43,474 nt of DNA from Legionellales bacterium (GTDB taxonomy: Bacteria; Pseudomonadota; Gammaproteobacteria; JAHCLG01): assembly GCA_026125385.1 (NCBI GenBank), contig JAHCLG010000020.1, positions 1 to 43,474 of the forward strand. The letters are read 5' to 3'. The number at the start of each line of letters is the position of its first letter. The stretch's first letter is position 1. Positions 1 through 8,172 of this stretch are shown here, piece by piece. Position numbers and translations under genes: made by a program. The notes beneath the pieces were generated by a model. The model did no database searches and had not been told where the DNA came from. It worked only from the letters and a program-made list of their open reading frames with translations.

Positions 1-792
1 TCTTTATTGAATCCACATGTGAATATTAAGATCCACTCAAATTTTTTAACTCATGAAAACGCATTCGAGTTATTGCGTGAACATGATGTTATTATTGATG
101 GTTCTGATAATTTTCAAACGCGTTATATAATAAATGATTGCAGTTATTATTTAAAAATACCCTATATTTACGCCAGCATATTGCAATTTATCGGCTATAT
201 TTCCGTATTTAATTATCAATCAGGGCCTTGTTATCGATGTCTCTTTCCAGAACCTCCACTTGATAATGCTCCAAACTGTCAAGATGCAGGTGTTTTAGGT
301 GTTTTGCCTGGTATATTAGGTTCAATGCAAGCGCTGGAGGCGTTAAAAATTATCCTAAATATAGGAGAAAGCTTATCTGGATACCTCTTACAGTATCATG
401 CTTTAGAAATGAATTTTAGTAAGAGCAAGTTAATGAAGGATAAAAATTGTATTATTTGTGAAAAAAATCGTAACTTTGATAATCTGCCGCATCATAATTT
501 AAAATCTTGCCGTGTCGAAGCTGCCCCAGTAATAAATTATTTAGAATATAAAAAAATAATGGATGCTGAGAATAAAGTACAATTAATAGATGTTAGAGAA
601 GTGTGGGAATATGAGGCTGAAAATATTGGTGGTAAGTTGATACCATTAAATGAATTAGAAAATCGAATGAGTGAAATTGATCGCGAGAGTATCATAATTA
701 TTCGGTGTAAGACTGGGGTTAGAAGTGCTATTGCAGCATCGATATTAAAAAAACATGGATTTAAGAAGATTTATAATCTGATTTTATCGTAA
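1..792 (+). CDS. MoeB/ThiF-type E1 enzyme with C-terminal rhodanese domain (5' partial)
   Basis: The reading frame is open to the window edge, so the N-terminal ATP-binding part lies outside. What remains is the C-terminal half of a MoeB/ThiF/MOCS3 adenylyltransferase. It has the DGSDNFQTR segment, a CYRC/CIIC pair expected to bind zinc, and NCQDAGVLG with the cysteine used by this family. The last third is a rhodanese domain with active loop CKTGVRS. Members of this MoeZ/MOCS3 class adenylate a ubiquitin-like sulfur carrier and load it with sulfur for molybdopterin, thiolated tRNA, cysteine or thio-metabolites. A transporter gene follows after 39 bases. The substrate cannot be told from this part. 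Confidence 0.85.
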   Translation, partial: SLLNPHVNIKIHSNFLTHENAFELLREHDVIIDGSDNFQTRYIINDCSYYLKIPYIYASILQFIGYISVFNYQSGPCYRCLFPEPPLDNAPNCQDAGVLGVLPGILGSMQALEALKIILNIGESLSGYLLQYHALEMNFSKSKLMKDKNCIICEKNRNFDNLPHHNLKSCRVEAAPVINYLEYKKIMDAENKVQLIDVREVWEYEAENIGGKLIPLNELENRMSEIDRESIIIIRCKTGVRSAIAASILKKHGFKKIYNLILS

Positions 793-831
793 TTATTGAT
801 TAGTTTAATTAGTTTTTAAGGATCTTTAGTA

Positions 832-2211
832 ATGGCTAAATCTAGTGCGCAAAAAAGTTTTCAAAATTTAATGCTTGCGGAAACTTTTTTCATGATTGGT
901 TATATTGTTATAAAAATAGGATTACCTCTTATATTGAAAAATAAAGGGTTTGACCTAATTTCGACCTATTCAATGAGTACCACAACCGCAGCAATTTTTT
1001 CACTTGCTAATTTGTTATTGGGGACATTTTTGCAAGATATTGGTAATAACAAACTGTTTATGATAGCAGGTTTAGCCATGTCGGCCTTTGGTTTTACCAC
1101 CTTAAATTTCTGCAATAATAATTTTATTATACTATCGTTGACATTCTTTGTGATTGGATCAGCACTGTATTGTATTAATCTTAATCTATTTGTAAATAAT
1201 CATTTTCAAGATAAAGACTTAAGACATCAAGCTAACAATATATATCAAATTATTCTTAATTTCGGAGCCTTAATTGGATTGTTTATACTAATATTAGGAC
1301 TACATTTTAATAAAAAAATATTTGTAGCAGGAACTTTGGCTATATTTTCCTCAATGATAATATTGTTGAGTAGAAAAATCATAGCAATAGATATTAAGGT
1401 AGCTACACTAAAGAAAATTTCTCTTAGAATAATAGCGCTGTTATTTATAGCCATTTTTTGCTATTTGGCATTATCTCTGAGAAGCTATTCCAGGATAATA
1501 ATTTTAATGGTTTTCGTTGGTAGTATAGTAATGATTGCTCGAGATTATTTCCAGACCCTGCACACAGGATACCTTAAATTTCTCACATTACTTCTCCTAT
1601 GTGTATTTACTTATTGGTTGGCTATTGCAGTTTATTATAATCAACTCTCAGTATTTTTAAGTGAACACGTTAACACAGTTATATTGGGTATATTAGTTTC
1701 TCCTTTATTAGCATTGTCAGTAGATCCTATAGTCAATATCATATTTGGTTCAGGCATTGTAAAATTACAATCGATTAAAAGCCTTAACGCTAATAACATG
1801 ATGTACTTGGGATTAGTCTCATTTTGTTTTGCATTTTTCTTGTTAGCCAATGTTCATTGGCTCTATCCATTAGGTACTAAAATACCACTTTATTGGATAC
1901 TGATCAGTATTGCTTTCATTGCTGTGGGTGAATTTTTAATATTTCCAACCATGCAATCACAGATCTCAGAACTTATTACCAATAAAAGTAAACAAGGTTT
2001 TTATATGGGGATGATTCAATTTACTTCTGCAAGTGCTTCAGTATGTGCTTATTACTTAATTAAAATATCTCATCGAACATTAGCTCTAGGAAAAGCAATC
2101 TCTATACCGATGGATAGCTACCGTCTTTATCAGTATATTTGTTTAATCTTTTTATCATGTATTATAATTTACTTTATCATTAATAAATCAGGTTGTTTAG
2201 AGAAGTGTTAA
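832..2211 (+). CDS. POT/MFS-family inner-membrane transporter
   Basis: This 459-residue protein is very hydrophobic, with about 12 to 14 predicted membrane spans and no cleavable signal. The first helix carries the AETFFMIGY pattern. The region before the last two helices reads GEFLIFPTMQSQISEL, then QGFYMGM. Both resemble the proton-dependent oligopeptide transporter (POT/PTR2) branch of the major facilitator superfamily. It starts 39 bases after the E1-rhodanese gene with an AAGGA sequence upstream, so the two are probably co-transcribed. That pairing suggests export or import of a small peptide or sulfur-containing product, which is inference. Substrate direction is not visible. Confidence 0.72.
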   Translation: MAKSSAQKSFQNLMLAETFFMIGYIVIKIGLPLILKNKGFDLISTYSMSTTTAAIFSLANLLLGTFLQDIGNNKLFMIAGLAMSAFGFTTLNFCNNNFIILSLTFFVIGSALYCINLNLFVNNHFQDKDLRHQANNIYQIILNFGALIGLFILILGLHFNKKIFVAGTLAIFSSMIILLSRKIIAIDIKVATLKKISLRIIALLFIAIFCYLALSLRSYSRIIILMVFVGSIVMIARDYFQTLHTGYLKFLTLLLLCVFTYWLAIAVYYNQLSVFLSEHVNTVILGILVSPLLALSVDPIVNIIFGSGIVKLQSIKSLNANNMMYLGLVSFCFAFFLLANVHWLYPLGTKIPLYWILISIAFIAVGEFLIFPTMQSQISELITNKSKQGFYMGMIQFTSASASVCAYYLIKISHRTLALGKAISIPMDSYRLYQYICLIFLSCIIIYFIINKSGCLEKC

Positions 2212-2303
2212 TATCAGATAATAATATACAAGTCTTGAAGTGGGCTGAGATTGTAAACTCCCCATTTATAAAACTACCTTTTAGATAGGTTTAATATTGA
2301 GTT

Positions 2304-2981
2304 ATGAATGATACATTTATATATGAATTAACTAAAATAAAAAAATCATTAAAAATCAAAATTTCATTGTCAGATGAAACCGTCCATGGTTTATTAACAG
2401 CAGTTGCATGTTGCCCGGAAGAGCCCTATTATTTAGACTGGATGTCAATATTAATGAATAATCTAGACAATATTGCTGAAACTAGTCACGAACAGAAAAG
2501 AATTTTACAATTATTACTGGAGAAAGTTAGATCTAATTTGGATAATGAGATTTTTTCGATTTATCTAAATAAAAATAATAAAAAACAGTTTTCAAAAAAA
2601 TATTTTGAAAACTGGGCAAAAGGATTCTCATTGGGATTTTCAATAAGTTTTTTTTGCTGGACAAAGCTATCAAATCCTAAGATTGAAAGTCTGACAATGG
2701 CAATTGTAATTTTAGGTGAGAATAGCAAATTCCATCGAAAGTTTTTTTCAAGAATTTTGCGTGATAAAAATATAGACCCAAATCAGTTTTATGAAAATAC
2801 GATGAAATTATTAAATAACTATGTCCAGGAAATCTATAATTTTTTTCATAAAGGAATTGTTAGTATACCTGAAAATTCCTTTTTTATATCTGAATCCTAC
2901 AGTTGGTTATACAATTTAGAGCAACCTTGTAATTGCGGAAGTGGAAAGCCTTATAAAATGTGCTGTTTGATAGTTAATTAG
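2304..2981 (+). CDS. YecA/UPF0149-like protein with C-terminal SEC-C zinc motif
   Basis: The protein has 225 residues. The N-terminal part reads ETVHGLLTAVACCPEEPYYL, a pattern of the YecA/UPF0149 family (a helical domain with GxLTA near the start). The C-terminus ends in PCNCGSGKPYKMCC, a complete SEC-C motif (CxCx8CC) that binds one zinc in SecA, YecA and many uncharacterised proteins. The E. coli family member YecA binds ribosomes, but I cannot extend that role to this protein. Codons are rich in AAA and ATT like the neighbouring cargo. It converges with the following repressor gene, with only 17 bases between the stops. Confidence 0.65.
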   Translation: MNDTFIYELTKIKKSLKIKISLSDETVHGLLTAVACCPEEPYYLDWMSILMNNLDNIAETSHEQKRILQLLLEKVRSNLDNEIFSIYLNKNNKKQFSKKYFENWAKGFSLGFSISFFCWTKLSNPKIESLTMAIVILGENSKFHRKFFSRILRDKNIDPNQFYENTMKLLNNYVQEIYNFFHKGIVSIPENSFFISESYSWLYNLEQPCNCGSGKPYKMCCLIVN

Positions 2982-2998
2982 AGTTAAAGTGGTCGATA

Positions 2999-3655
2999 TT
3001 AATAGGGTATCCTTGCCTCAGATAATATTCCAACAACTCTATCAACTTCCATGTCTAGTTTTATTAATTTTTCGTTACCATCAAGTAGATCAAGTTTTGC
3101 ATATACAAAATTTTTTTCTAAATATATTCTACTGAATTCAATTTTGCTAAATTTCTTACTAAAAATTATGGCGTAATCTTTATCCTTCAGTGTTTTTCTA
3201 TTGTCGAAAATTAACACGGTGTTTTCCGAAAAAATTCTTAGTAGTTCAATGAGAGAAGAATTGACTATAATAGCAAAGGAATCTTTACTCAATAAATTAT
3301 TCACAATAATTTCTCTTTCGGGGTTAAAATATTCAACATTATTTGGCCAATTTGATAGCACCTCCCATGTAATAAATGGCACGGCAGTAATTTTATACAT
3401 TTCTTTGATTTTTTCTGGGATAATGAGCGGGATAGGATGCTCTCCTAATAATTGTTCAGGTGTGATTGAGAAAAAATTTGCTAAAGTTTTTACTAAATTT
3501 TTTCGGGGTCTTCGTGTTTTTCCAGCTAACAAATGATGCAGCGTTGGTTGAGGAATTCCGGTTGTTTTAGCTAGGTCGGATATCGAAAGATTACCATGAG
3601 TTACTAATAAATGCGCAATATTTTGCGCTAGATAGTTACTGCTTAGTATTGACAT
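2999..3655 (-). CDS. XRE-type repressor with LexA/CI-like (S24) C-terminal domain
   Basis: The 218-residue protein has an N-terminal helix-turn-helix (SISDLAKTTGIPQPTLHHLL, about residues 23-42) and a C-terminal region laid out like a phage CI/LexA S24 domain (DSFAIIVNSSLIELL, then VLIFDN, then KDKDYAIIF). The usual catalytic serine context (DSMxP) is replaced by SSLIE. The lysine expected in the later strand is not evident (IEFSRIYLEKN). Self-cleavage is therefore doubtful, although the domain could still dimerise. The gene is divergent from another XRE gene across a 199-base control region, the usual arrangement of a mobile-element switch. Confidence 0.75.
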   Translation of the reverse strand: MSILSSNYLAQNIAHLLVTHGNLSISDLAKTTGIPQPTLHHLLAGKTRRPRKNLVKTLANFFSITPEQLLGEHPIPLIIPEKIKEMYKITAVPFITWEVLSNWPNNVEYFNPEREIIVNNLLSKDSFAIIVNSSLIELLRIFSENTVLIFDNRKTLKDKDYAIIFSKKFSKIEFSRIYLEKNFVYAKLDLLDGNEKLIKLDMEVDRVVGILSEARIPY

Positions 3656-3792
3656 GTGTTTGCTCTCTAGCTTGACTTAAGGATGCCGAATATTTCTTTG
3701 ACACACATATTAAACAAATATAAGGATATAACAATAGCTAATGATACTTAAAAGTGGATTAACGTGAATATTAGGCGTTTTATAATTCGTTA

Positions 3793-3821
3793 TTGCGAGT
3801 ATTTATTGTATAGTATATAAT
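3793..3821 (+). promoter_or_regulatory. sigma70-like promoter of the 3855 regulator gene
   Basis: TTGCGA (3793-3798) and TATAAT (3816-3821) are separated by 17 bases. This is a strong match to a vegetative promoter reading towards the XRE gene that starts at 3855. The expected start point, near 3828-3830, falls at the edge of the palindrome at 3829-3841. Confidence 0.7.
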
Positions 3822-3828
3822 AAAAAAA

Positions 3829-3841
3829 ATTCGATTCGAAT
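3829..3841. promoter_or_regulatory. palindromic operator ATTCGA-T-TCGAAT
   Basis: A 13-base perfect palindrome with a single central base lies directly downstream of the -10 box and 13 bases before the start codon. Related half-sites recur in the promoter of the replication gene at 6333-6372. It is a likely binding site for one of the two divergent XRE regulators; which one is unknown. Confidence 0.6.
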
Positions 3842-3854
3842 ATTATGAAGGTGT

Positions 3855-4412
3855 ATGAAAAACAGTTTACAAATAGCAAATAGACTGAAGTTTTCTCGTG
3901 TTAAAGCTGGCTTTAAATCAGCTAAAGCTTTCGCGGTTACTCACAATATTCCATATATCACTTATTCCCAACATGAGGCAGGCAAAAGAAAGTTAAGTCC
4001 TGAAATCATTTTAAAATACTCTCAGTACATGAAAGTTAGTCCTGGCTGGTTGTTAACGGGACAAGGCAGCGAAGAAGAAATACAGCAAGATAGTGAAGAA
4101 TATGAACCCACCTCGCCATCACAGGTCGATCTAGCTTGTCAGAGTTCAGATTCAGTAGAATATAAAATATTATCATACGCAGGCATTACTTCCTTTAGGA
4201 TAAATGCAGATTTATTTGCGGATATTTATATCGAAGTTAATAATTTGCTTGGAAATTTAAACTCTAATATCTCAGATAGGGATAAAATCAAGTTGTGTAT
4301 TGATCTTTATCAAACCTTATCTTCAGTAGATAAGGATACACAATCAAAATTCGATATTCTAAAAGCACTAGTTAATGCAATTAAGACAATTAAATATAGA
4401 AATGTCGCTTAG
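3855..4412 (+). CDS. XRE-family transcriptional regulator
   Basis: The 185-residue protein has an N-terminal Cro/CI-type helix-turn-helix. It reads IANRLKFSRVKAGFKSAKAF, then YSQHEAGKRKLSPE, then a helix ending in SPGWLLTG, as in many prophage and mobile-element repressors. The C-terminal 110 residues have no recognisable domain and follow an acidic linker (EEEIQQDSEEYE). It is preceded by a clear promoter and palindrome and is followed after 32 bases by the LuxR-sensor-like gene, so it probably heads a three-gene operon ending with the flavin reductase. Autoregulation through the palindrome is inferred. Confidence 0.75.
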   Translation: MKNSLQIANRLKFSRVKAGFKSAKAFAVTHNIPYITYSQHEAGKRKLSPEIILKYSQYMKVSPGWLLTGQGSEEEIQQDSEEYEPTSPSQVDLACQSSDSVEYKILSYAGITSFRINADLFADIYIEVNNLLGNLNSNISDRDKIKLCIDLYQTLSSVDKDTQSKFDILKALVNAIKTIKYRNVA

Positions 4413-4444
4413 ATGTTGTTGTTTATAATTATGGAGTTCAATAA

Positions 4445-5203
4445 ATGTTATTAAGAAAGAATGCTAACATAATAATGGATAAGATATATGAGAAAGCGAT
4501 GATAAAATTTTTTAAAGCTTGGATAAAAAAATATTGTAATATTGATTGTTTCGCAGTTTTAGTTATTTTACCTGATAATGATATGCTTCACCTCTCGACT
4601 AATCCTGCGTTGACACAGGTTTATAGTGAAAACAATTATGGATTGATCGATCAGCCAACAAATAGAAGAATATATGAAAAACATGTTTTTTATCCATGGC
4701 GGTTACCTAATGCTACAAATAAACAACAGGAGGTTCATTCTGTTAGAGAAAAAATATTTAATCTAAACTCAGGAACAAATTTTGTTAGGAAAATTACAAC
4801 CGATCAAGGATTATTTCACGTTATATATTGTTGTTCATCTTTTGAAAAGGATCATTTAAATTACTTTAAATTTACTGCAAACGTGAATGCTATAATGGAG
4901 GCGGGAGATTTTGCATATAACAGCTTGCTGCCAATATTTCAGGAAAATTGTGAGAAGTATAATTTACCAAAAATTGATAAATCATCAATGATTGTGTATG
5001 AAAACGTTCATGATCTAATAAAAAATTATACAGTAATAGGGGAATTATATAAAGAGGTGATGGATTTCTTAAAAAAATCACCTATTATTGATGAATCAGA
5101 TTATACATTTAAGCAGGGGATGAAGTTAGTAATTGAAAACAAAGATTTTGTAAAAAAACAGTCAAATAAATCTTCACAACCTATTCTTTATCTAGTCAAA
5201 TGA
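4445..5203 (+). CDS. Unknown protein resembling a LuxR-type sensor domain without HTH
   Basis: The protein has 252 residues and no signal peptide or membrane span. Segments such as DCFAVLVILPDNDMLHLSTN, NNYGLID and FHVIYCCSSFEKDHLNYF recall the N-terminal sensory (PAS-like/autoinducer-binding-like) domain of LuxR-type regulators found in Legionella-related bacteria. No C-terminal helix-turn-helix is present; the protein ends in a lysine-rich tail. The stop codon overlaps the ATG of the flavin reductase (ATGA), which implies translational coupling. A separate LuxR-like HTH gene lies at 8173. The family call is by pattern only. It could equally be an unrelated alpha/beta domain. Confidence 0.4.
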   Translation: MLLRKNANIIMDKIYEKAMIKFFKAWIKKYCNIDCFAVLVILPDNDMLHLSTNPALTQVYSENNYGLIDQPTNRRIYEKHVFYPWRLPNATNKQQEVHSVREKIFNLNSGTNFVRKITTDQGLFHVIYCCSSFEKDHLNYFKFTANVNAIMEAGDFAYNSLLPIFQENCEKYNLPKIDKSSMIVYENVHDLIKNYTVIGELYKEVMDFLKKSPIIDESDYTFKQGMKLVIENKDFVKKQSNKSSQPILYLVK

Positions 5204-6255
5204 GAGACAGTAAAATTAATATATTTGATCCGTATAAATTAACATCAATCCTGACTCTAAATAATAGGATAGTTATGGCGCCCATGACGCGTCGTTTTGC
5301 CGATAAAAATTATTGCCCAACTGAAGGTATGGAAAATTATTATACTAAAAGAGCAGAAGCTGGGCTCCTTATTACAGAAGGAACCATAATTTCTCCAGAT
5401 GCTATCGGCTATGGGAACGTTCCTGGAATTTATACCAAAGAGCAGGTGACTGCTTGGAAAAAAATTGTAACATCCGTTCATAACAATGATGGTCATATTT
5501 TTTTGCAGCTTTGGCATTGTGGACGAGTTTCTCATCCAAATTTTCATCAAGGATGCCTTCCAATCTCTGCCTCAGCGACTGTGATGACGACACCTTTAGG
5601 ACGCACTGGATTAAATTGTGGCTGGTCAAGAGAAGCTTCATTAAATGAAATTAAAAATTTAATAAAGGATTATGTTCATGCCGCTGAAAATGCCATTGAA
5701 GCAGGTTTTGACGGAATTGAACTCCATGGAGCTAATGGCTACCTTATTGATCAATTTCTTCATTATTGCAGCAATAAACGTATAGATGAGTATGGTAATA
5801 ATGAAGAAAACATGTCGCGATTTTGTTTAGAATTAATTACGGCATGTGGAGATGCAATTGGTTTCGAACGCATAGGGTTACGCATTTCGCCTGGAGGACA
5901 TATGGCGGAAATTATTACGGACTCTCGTGATAAACTGGTTTTTACTTATTTATTAGCGCAACTTTCTAAAATAAAAATAGCGTATGTTCATATTGGTAAT
6001 TTTGATGACTCAATTACTTATCCCGAATTAGAAAATAAAACGATGACATCTTTCGTACGATCAAAATATTCGGGAACGCTGATTACTTCTGGTGGATATA
6101 ATTATCATACGGCGTGTAATGGAATTAATGAACAATCTTTTGATTTAGTTGCACTAGGTCGTCCATTTATTGCAAATCCTGATTTGATCACTAAGCTAAA
6201 ATCAGGAAGTCTTATTAAAGACTATGTTCCCAGTATGCTTGAATATCTCAAATAA
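5200..6255 (+). CDS. Old yellow enzyme family NAD(P)H:flavin oxidoreductase
   Basis: The 351-residue protein fits the FMN-binding TIM-barrel family that reduces activated alkenes, N-ethylmaleimide, nitro-esters or quinones (NemA, XenA, OPR type). Landmarks in order are MAPMTRR near residue 27, LQLWHCGRVSHP near 102, and HGANGYLIDQFL near 175. Then come KRIDEYGNN and, near the end, SGGY and LGRPFIANPDL. In HGANGY the His, Asn (+3) and Tyr (+5) match the substrate-binding and proton-donor residues of OYE1, so the enzyme should be active. The one departure from consensus is EYGNN instead of EYGGS. It is the last gene of a probable operon with the XRE regulator and the sensor-like gene. A role in electrophile detoxification is inference. 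Confidence 0.92.
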   Translation: MRDSKINIFDPYKLTSILTLNNRIVMAPMTRRFADKNYCPTEGMENYYTKRAEAGLLITEGTIISPDAIGYGNVPGIYTKEQVTAWKKIVTSVHNNDGHIFLQLWHCGRVSHPNFHQGCLPISASATVMTTPLGRTGLNCGWSREASLNEIKNLIKDYVHAAENAIEAGFDGIELHGANGYLIDQFLHYCSNKRIDEYGNNEENMSRFCLELITACGDAIGFERIGLRISPGGHMAEIITDSRDKLVFTYLLAQLSKIKIAYVHIGNFDDSITYPELENKTMTSFVRSKYSGTLITSGGYNYHTACNGINEQSFDLVALGRPFIANPDLITKLKSGSLIKDYVPSMLEYLK

Positions 6256-6316
6256 CAGTTAATTATTATTTTGAATAATAATCTTAAAGGGTTAGTAATA
6301 TATTCGCCCGATTATT

Positions 6317-6372
6317 TTACAACAGTTGTAAAGTATTCGAAACGAATATATAATATTCGGTAATTCGAATAC
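6317..6372 (+). promoter_or_regulatory. promoter with two overlapping palindromes upstream of the replication gene
   Basis: TTGTAA (6326-6331) and TATAAT (6349-6354) are 17 bases apart and read towards the gene at 6392. A perfect 7-1-7 palindrome, TTACAAC-A-GTTGTAA (6317-6331), covers the -35 box. A second inverted repeat at 6333-6372 begins GTATTCGAA and ends TTCGAATAC. It covers the spacer, the -10 box and the start point. The inner half-sites ATTCGA/ACGAAT resemble the operator at 3829-3841. This layout is typical of a tightly repressed copy-control promoter. Confidence 0.65.
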
Positions 6373-6391
6373 TTAGTTAAATGGAGTTTAA

Positions 6392-7543
6392 ATGAAAGAA
6401 TCCTGCGTCATGAGGCCAAGCAATGATCCCCTCATCATTGTAAAAAAATGGCAAATTGAATTTACCCGTCAAGATTATTGTGCCGCCGCGCTGATCTCCT
6501 ATTTTACTTACTATCATGATACAAAATTATCGATGACGCGCCAGAATAAAGCGATGAACGATATTGCTGAAAATCATGGTGATGAACGGGCACAAGATGA
6601 AAGCTTATTGCAATATCATACGCTCAAACAATTACACGAAGGATTACTGGGATTATTTTGTGAGAAGAAAATAAGCCAGGCGATTAATGTATTAAAAGAC
6701 CTAAACGTTATTACCACTCACCGTAATCCTAATCCTCGTTATAAATTCGATCGCACGACTTATTTTTTATTTCACCCCAATGTCTGTAATGAATGGATCA
6801 AACAACGCTATGTTATTGATAATTTCGATAACGCAAATATGCGAGATCGAAGTAATCAATTTGCGTTATCGAATGAGACCGAAATACCAAATGGAGAAGG
6901 TAAAAATGCATTATCGAAAAGGGTCAATTTACCAAATGGAGACCGTAAAAATACGTCACCAATAGCAAAGAATACAGCAAAGATTACAACAGAGAAAACA
7001 GCAGCAGATCACAAATCACTTCAAGCTAATCCACAAGAACCCTCTGCTGCTGCTTTTATTTCGCAAGAAGACTCGACAATCATTGGCGAAAGCTTGACGG
7101 ACTATCAACAAAAACGCATTGAGCAAACCGCAAAAGCATGTTTAGCCTTTTTGCCCAATTACAAACTGCAAAATTTGCTCAGCGAAATGCACTACGTGTT
7201 ACTGACACCCGCATGCTTTTCCAACGCCGGGAATGATTTTATTAAAAAACTTAACACCGTTAAAAAATGCATTATACAGGGTAAATGGACACCACCCGCG
7301 ATGTTGCGTCAACAAATTAAAGAAGCCAAGCAGCAAGAAAATCAGACATTGGAGCTAAGCCTAAACGCGGCTAAATATGATTATGAACAAATGTGTTTAT
7401 TGCTAGAGCTCGGGCAAAAACGCGGTGCACCTAGCAATGAGATCTCAGCAATGCAAGCCGTGTGTGAAATCAGTTTGCAGCACTGCCAATCACTACTGCG
7501 AAAAAAATCGCAGCAAGATGAGCCACGGTTGTCCGAAGGGTAA
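6392..7543 (+). CDS. Replication-initiator-like protein with N-terminal winged helix
   Basis: The protein has 383 residues. The first 135 form a DnaD/replication-initiator-like winged-helix region (FTRQDYCAAALISYFTYY, then LGLFCEKKISQAINVLKDL, then NPNPRYKFDRTTYF). This pattern occurs in replication proteins of phages and plasmids. A polar linker (about residues 140-230) contains a tandem 15-residue repeat (ALSNETEIPNGEGKN and ALSKRVNLPNGDRKN). The C-terminal 150 residues are helical, with AKACLAFLPNYKLQNLL. The linker DNA holds inverted and direct repeats that could be an origin. It is the only replication candidate in the window. A pure regulatory role cannot be excluded. Confidence 0.6.
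   Translation: MKESCVMRPSNDPLIIVKKWQIEFTRQDYCAAALISYFTYYHDTKLSMTRQNKAMNDIAENHGDERAQDESLLQYHTLKQLHEGLLGLFCEKKISQAINVLKDLNVITTHRNPNPRYKFDRTTYFLFHPNVCNEWIKQRYVIDNFDNANMRDRSNQFALSNETEIPNGEGKNALSKRVNLPNGDRKNTSPIAKNTAKITTEKTAADHKSLQANPQEPSAAAFISQEDSTIIGESLTDYQQKRIEQTAKACLAFLPNYKLQNLLSEMHYVLLTPACFSNAGNDFIKKLNTVKKCIIQGKWTPPAMLRQQIKEAKQQENQTLELSLNAAKYDYEQMCLLLELGQKRGAPSNEISAMQAVCEISLQHCQSLLRKKSQQDEPRLSEG
6826..6952. repeat. inverted repeat plus tandem 45-bp repeat inside the replication gene
   Basis: CGATAACGCAAAT at 6826-6838 is perfectly inverted at 6859-6871. Two adjacent 45-base units follow, 6863-6907 and 6908-6952, with 34 of 45 positions identical by eye. Both contain TTATCGAA, TACCAAATGGAGA and GTAAAAAT. 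The repeats lie in the part of the gene that encodes the polar linker, where some theta plasmids carry their origin. Function as an origin is inferred. Confidence 0.6.
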
Positions 7544-7579
7544 CGCGTTATTTCAGCTGTATTGAAGAGGGGAAATATC

Positions 7580-8161
7580 ATGACAGGGAAACTCACCAAA
7601 GAGACGCTAGTGCGCACCACGCTTAATCAACTACTCGAGCATGGCTACGAGCGCACCCTACTTGATACGATTGCCCACCTATGCGGGGTTGGAAAATCCA
7701 GCATTTACCATTATGTCACCACGAAAGAAGAACTGGCGTTACTGGCGTTGGATGCAAAAATTGCGGCAGTCAAACATAAAATTCAGAAAATTAGTGTGTG
7801 TCCACACCTTGATGAACGCATTAAAGAGTTCAACGTCTTTTGTAAATTAATTTCGCATGAGGTAACAGGCTTTATTTTTTTAAAAATTGAAACGAAAAAT
7901 AGCGAGCTACTCCAAGAAAAAATTGATACGTATTTTCATTTATTTTGGGAGCTTATTCACAACATGATTGAACAATACGTCGTTTTTCCCGCCAAAGCGG
8001 ATTTGATTATCCGCTCGCTGTTACCCATGCTGGCCGTTCCCTTATTTAACCGCATCTTTGGTTCTGTTCTTCACCGCGAGTTAGAGATTTTTCAGTTTAT
8101 TGTCAATGCCTGGGCGGCTAAACAAATTCCGCTGGGTGAGTATGGTCGTCCCTTGCAGTAA
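7580..8161 (+). CDS. TetR/AcrR-family transcriptional regulator
   Basis: This is a 193-residue protein. I chose ATG 7580 over an upstream TTG because it follows GAGGGGA at a good distance. The N-terminal HTH is typical of the family: LVRTTLNQLLEHGYERT, then IAHLCGVGKSSIYHYVTTKE (about residues 30-49). The C-terminal ligand domain has no obvious relatives. It sits 36 bases after the replication-like gene and 11 bases before a LuxR-type HTH gene, just upstream of the secretion operon. It may control transfer or replication. No operator could be assigned. Confidence 0.85.
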   Translation: MTGKLTKETLVRTTLNQLLEHGYERTLLDTIAHLCGVGKSSIYHYVTTKEELALLALDAKIAAVKHKIQKISVCPHLDERIKEFNVFCKLISHEVTGFIFLKIETKNSELLQEKIDTYFHLFWELIHNMIEQYVVFPAKADLIIRSLLPMLAVPLFNRIFGSVLHRELEIFQFIVNAWAAKQIPLGEYGRPLQ

Positions 8162-8172
8162 TAGGTCGCATT

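Noticed and set aside
1-2211. Microcin C-like cluster (MccB E1 enzyme plus MccC exporter)
   Set aside because: The enzyme has a rhodanese domain and CxxC zinc pairs, which point to the MoeZ/MOCS3 class. No short precursor peptide is visible.
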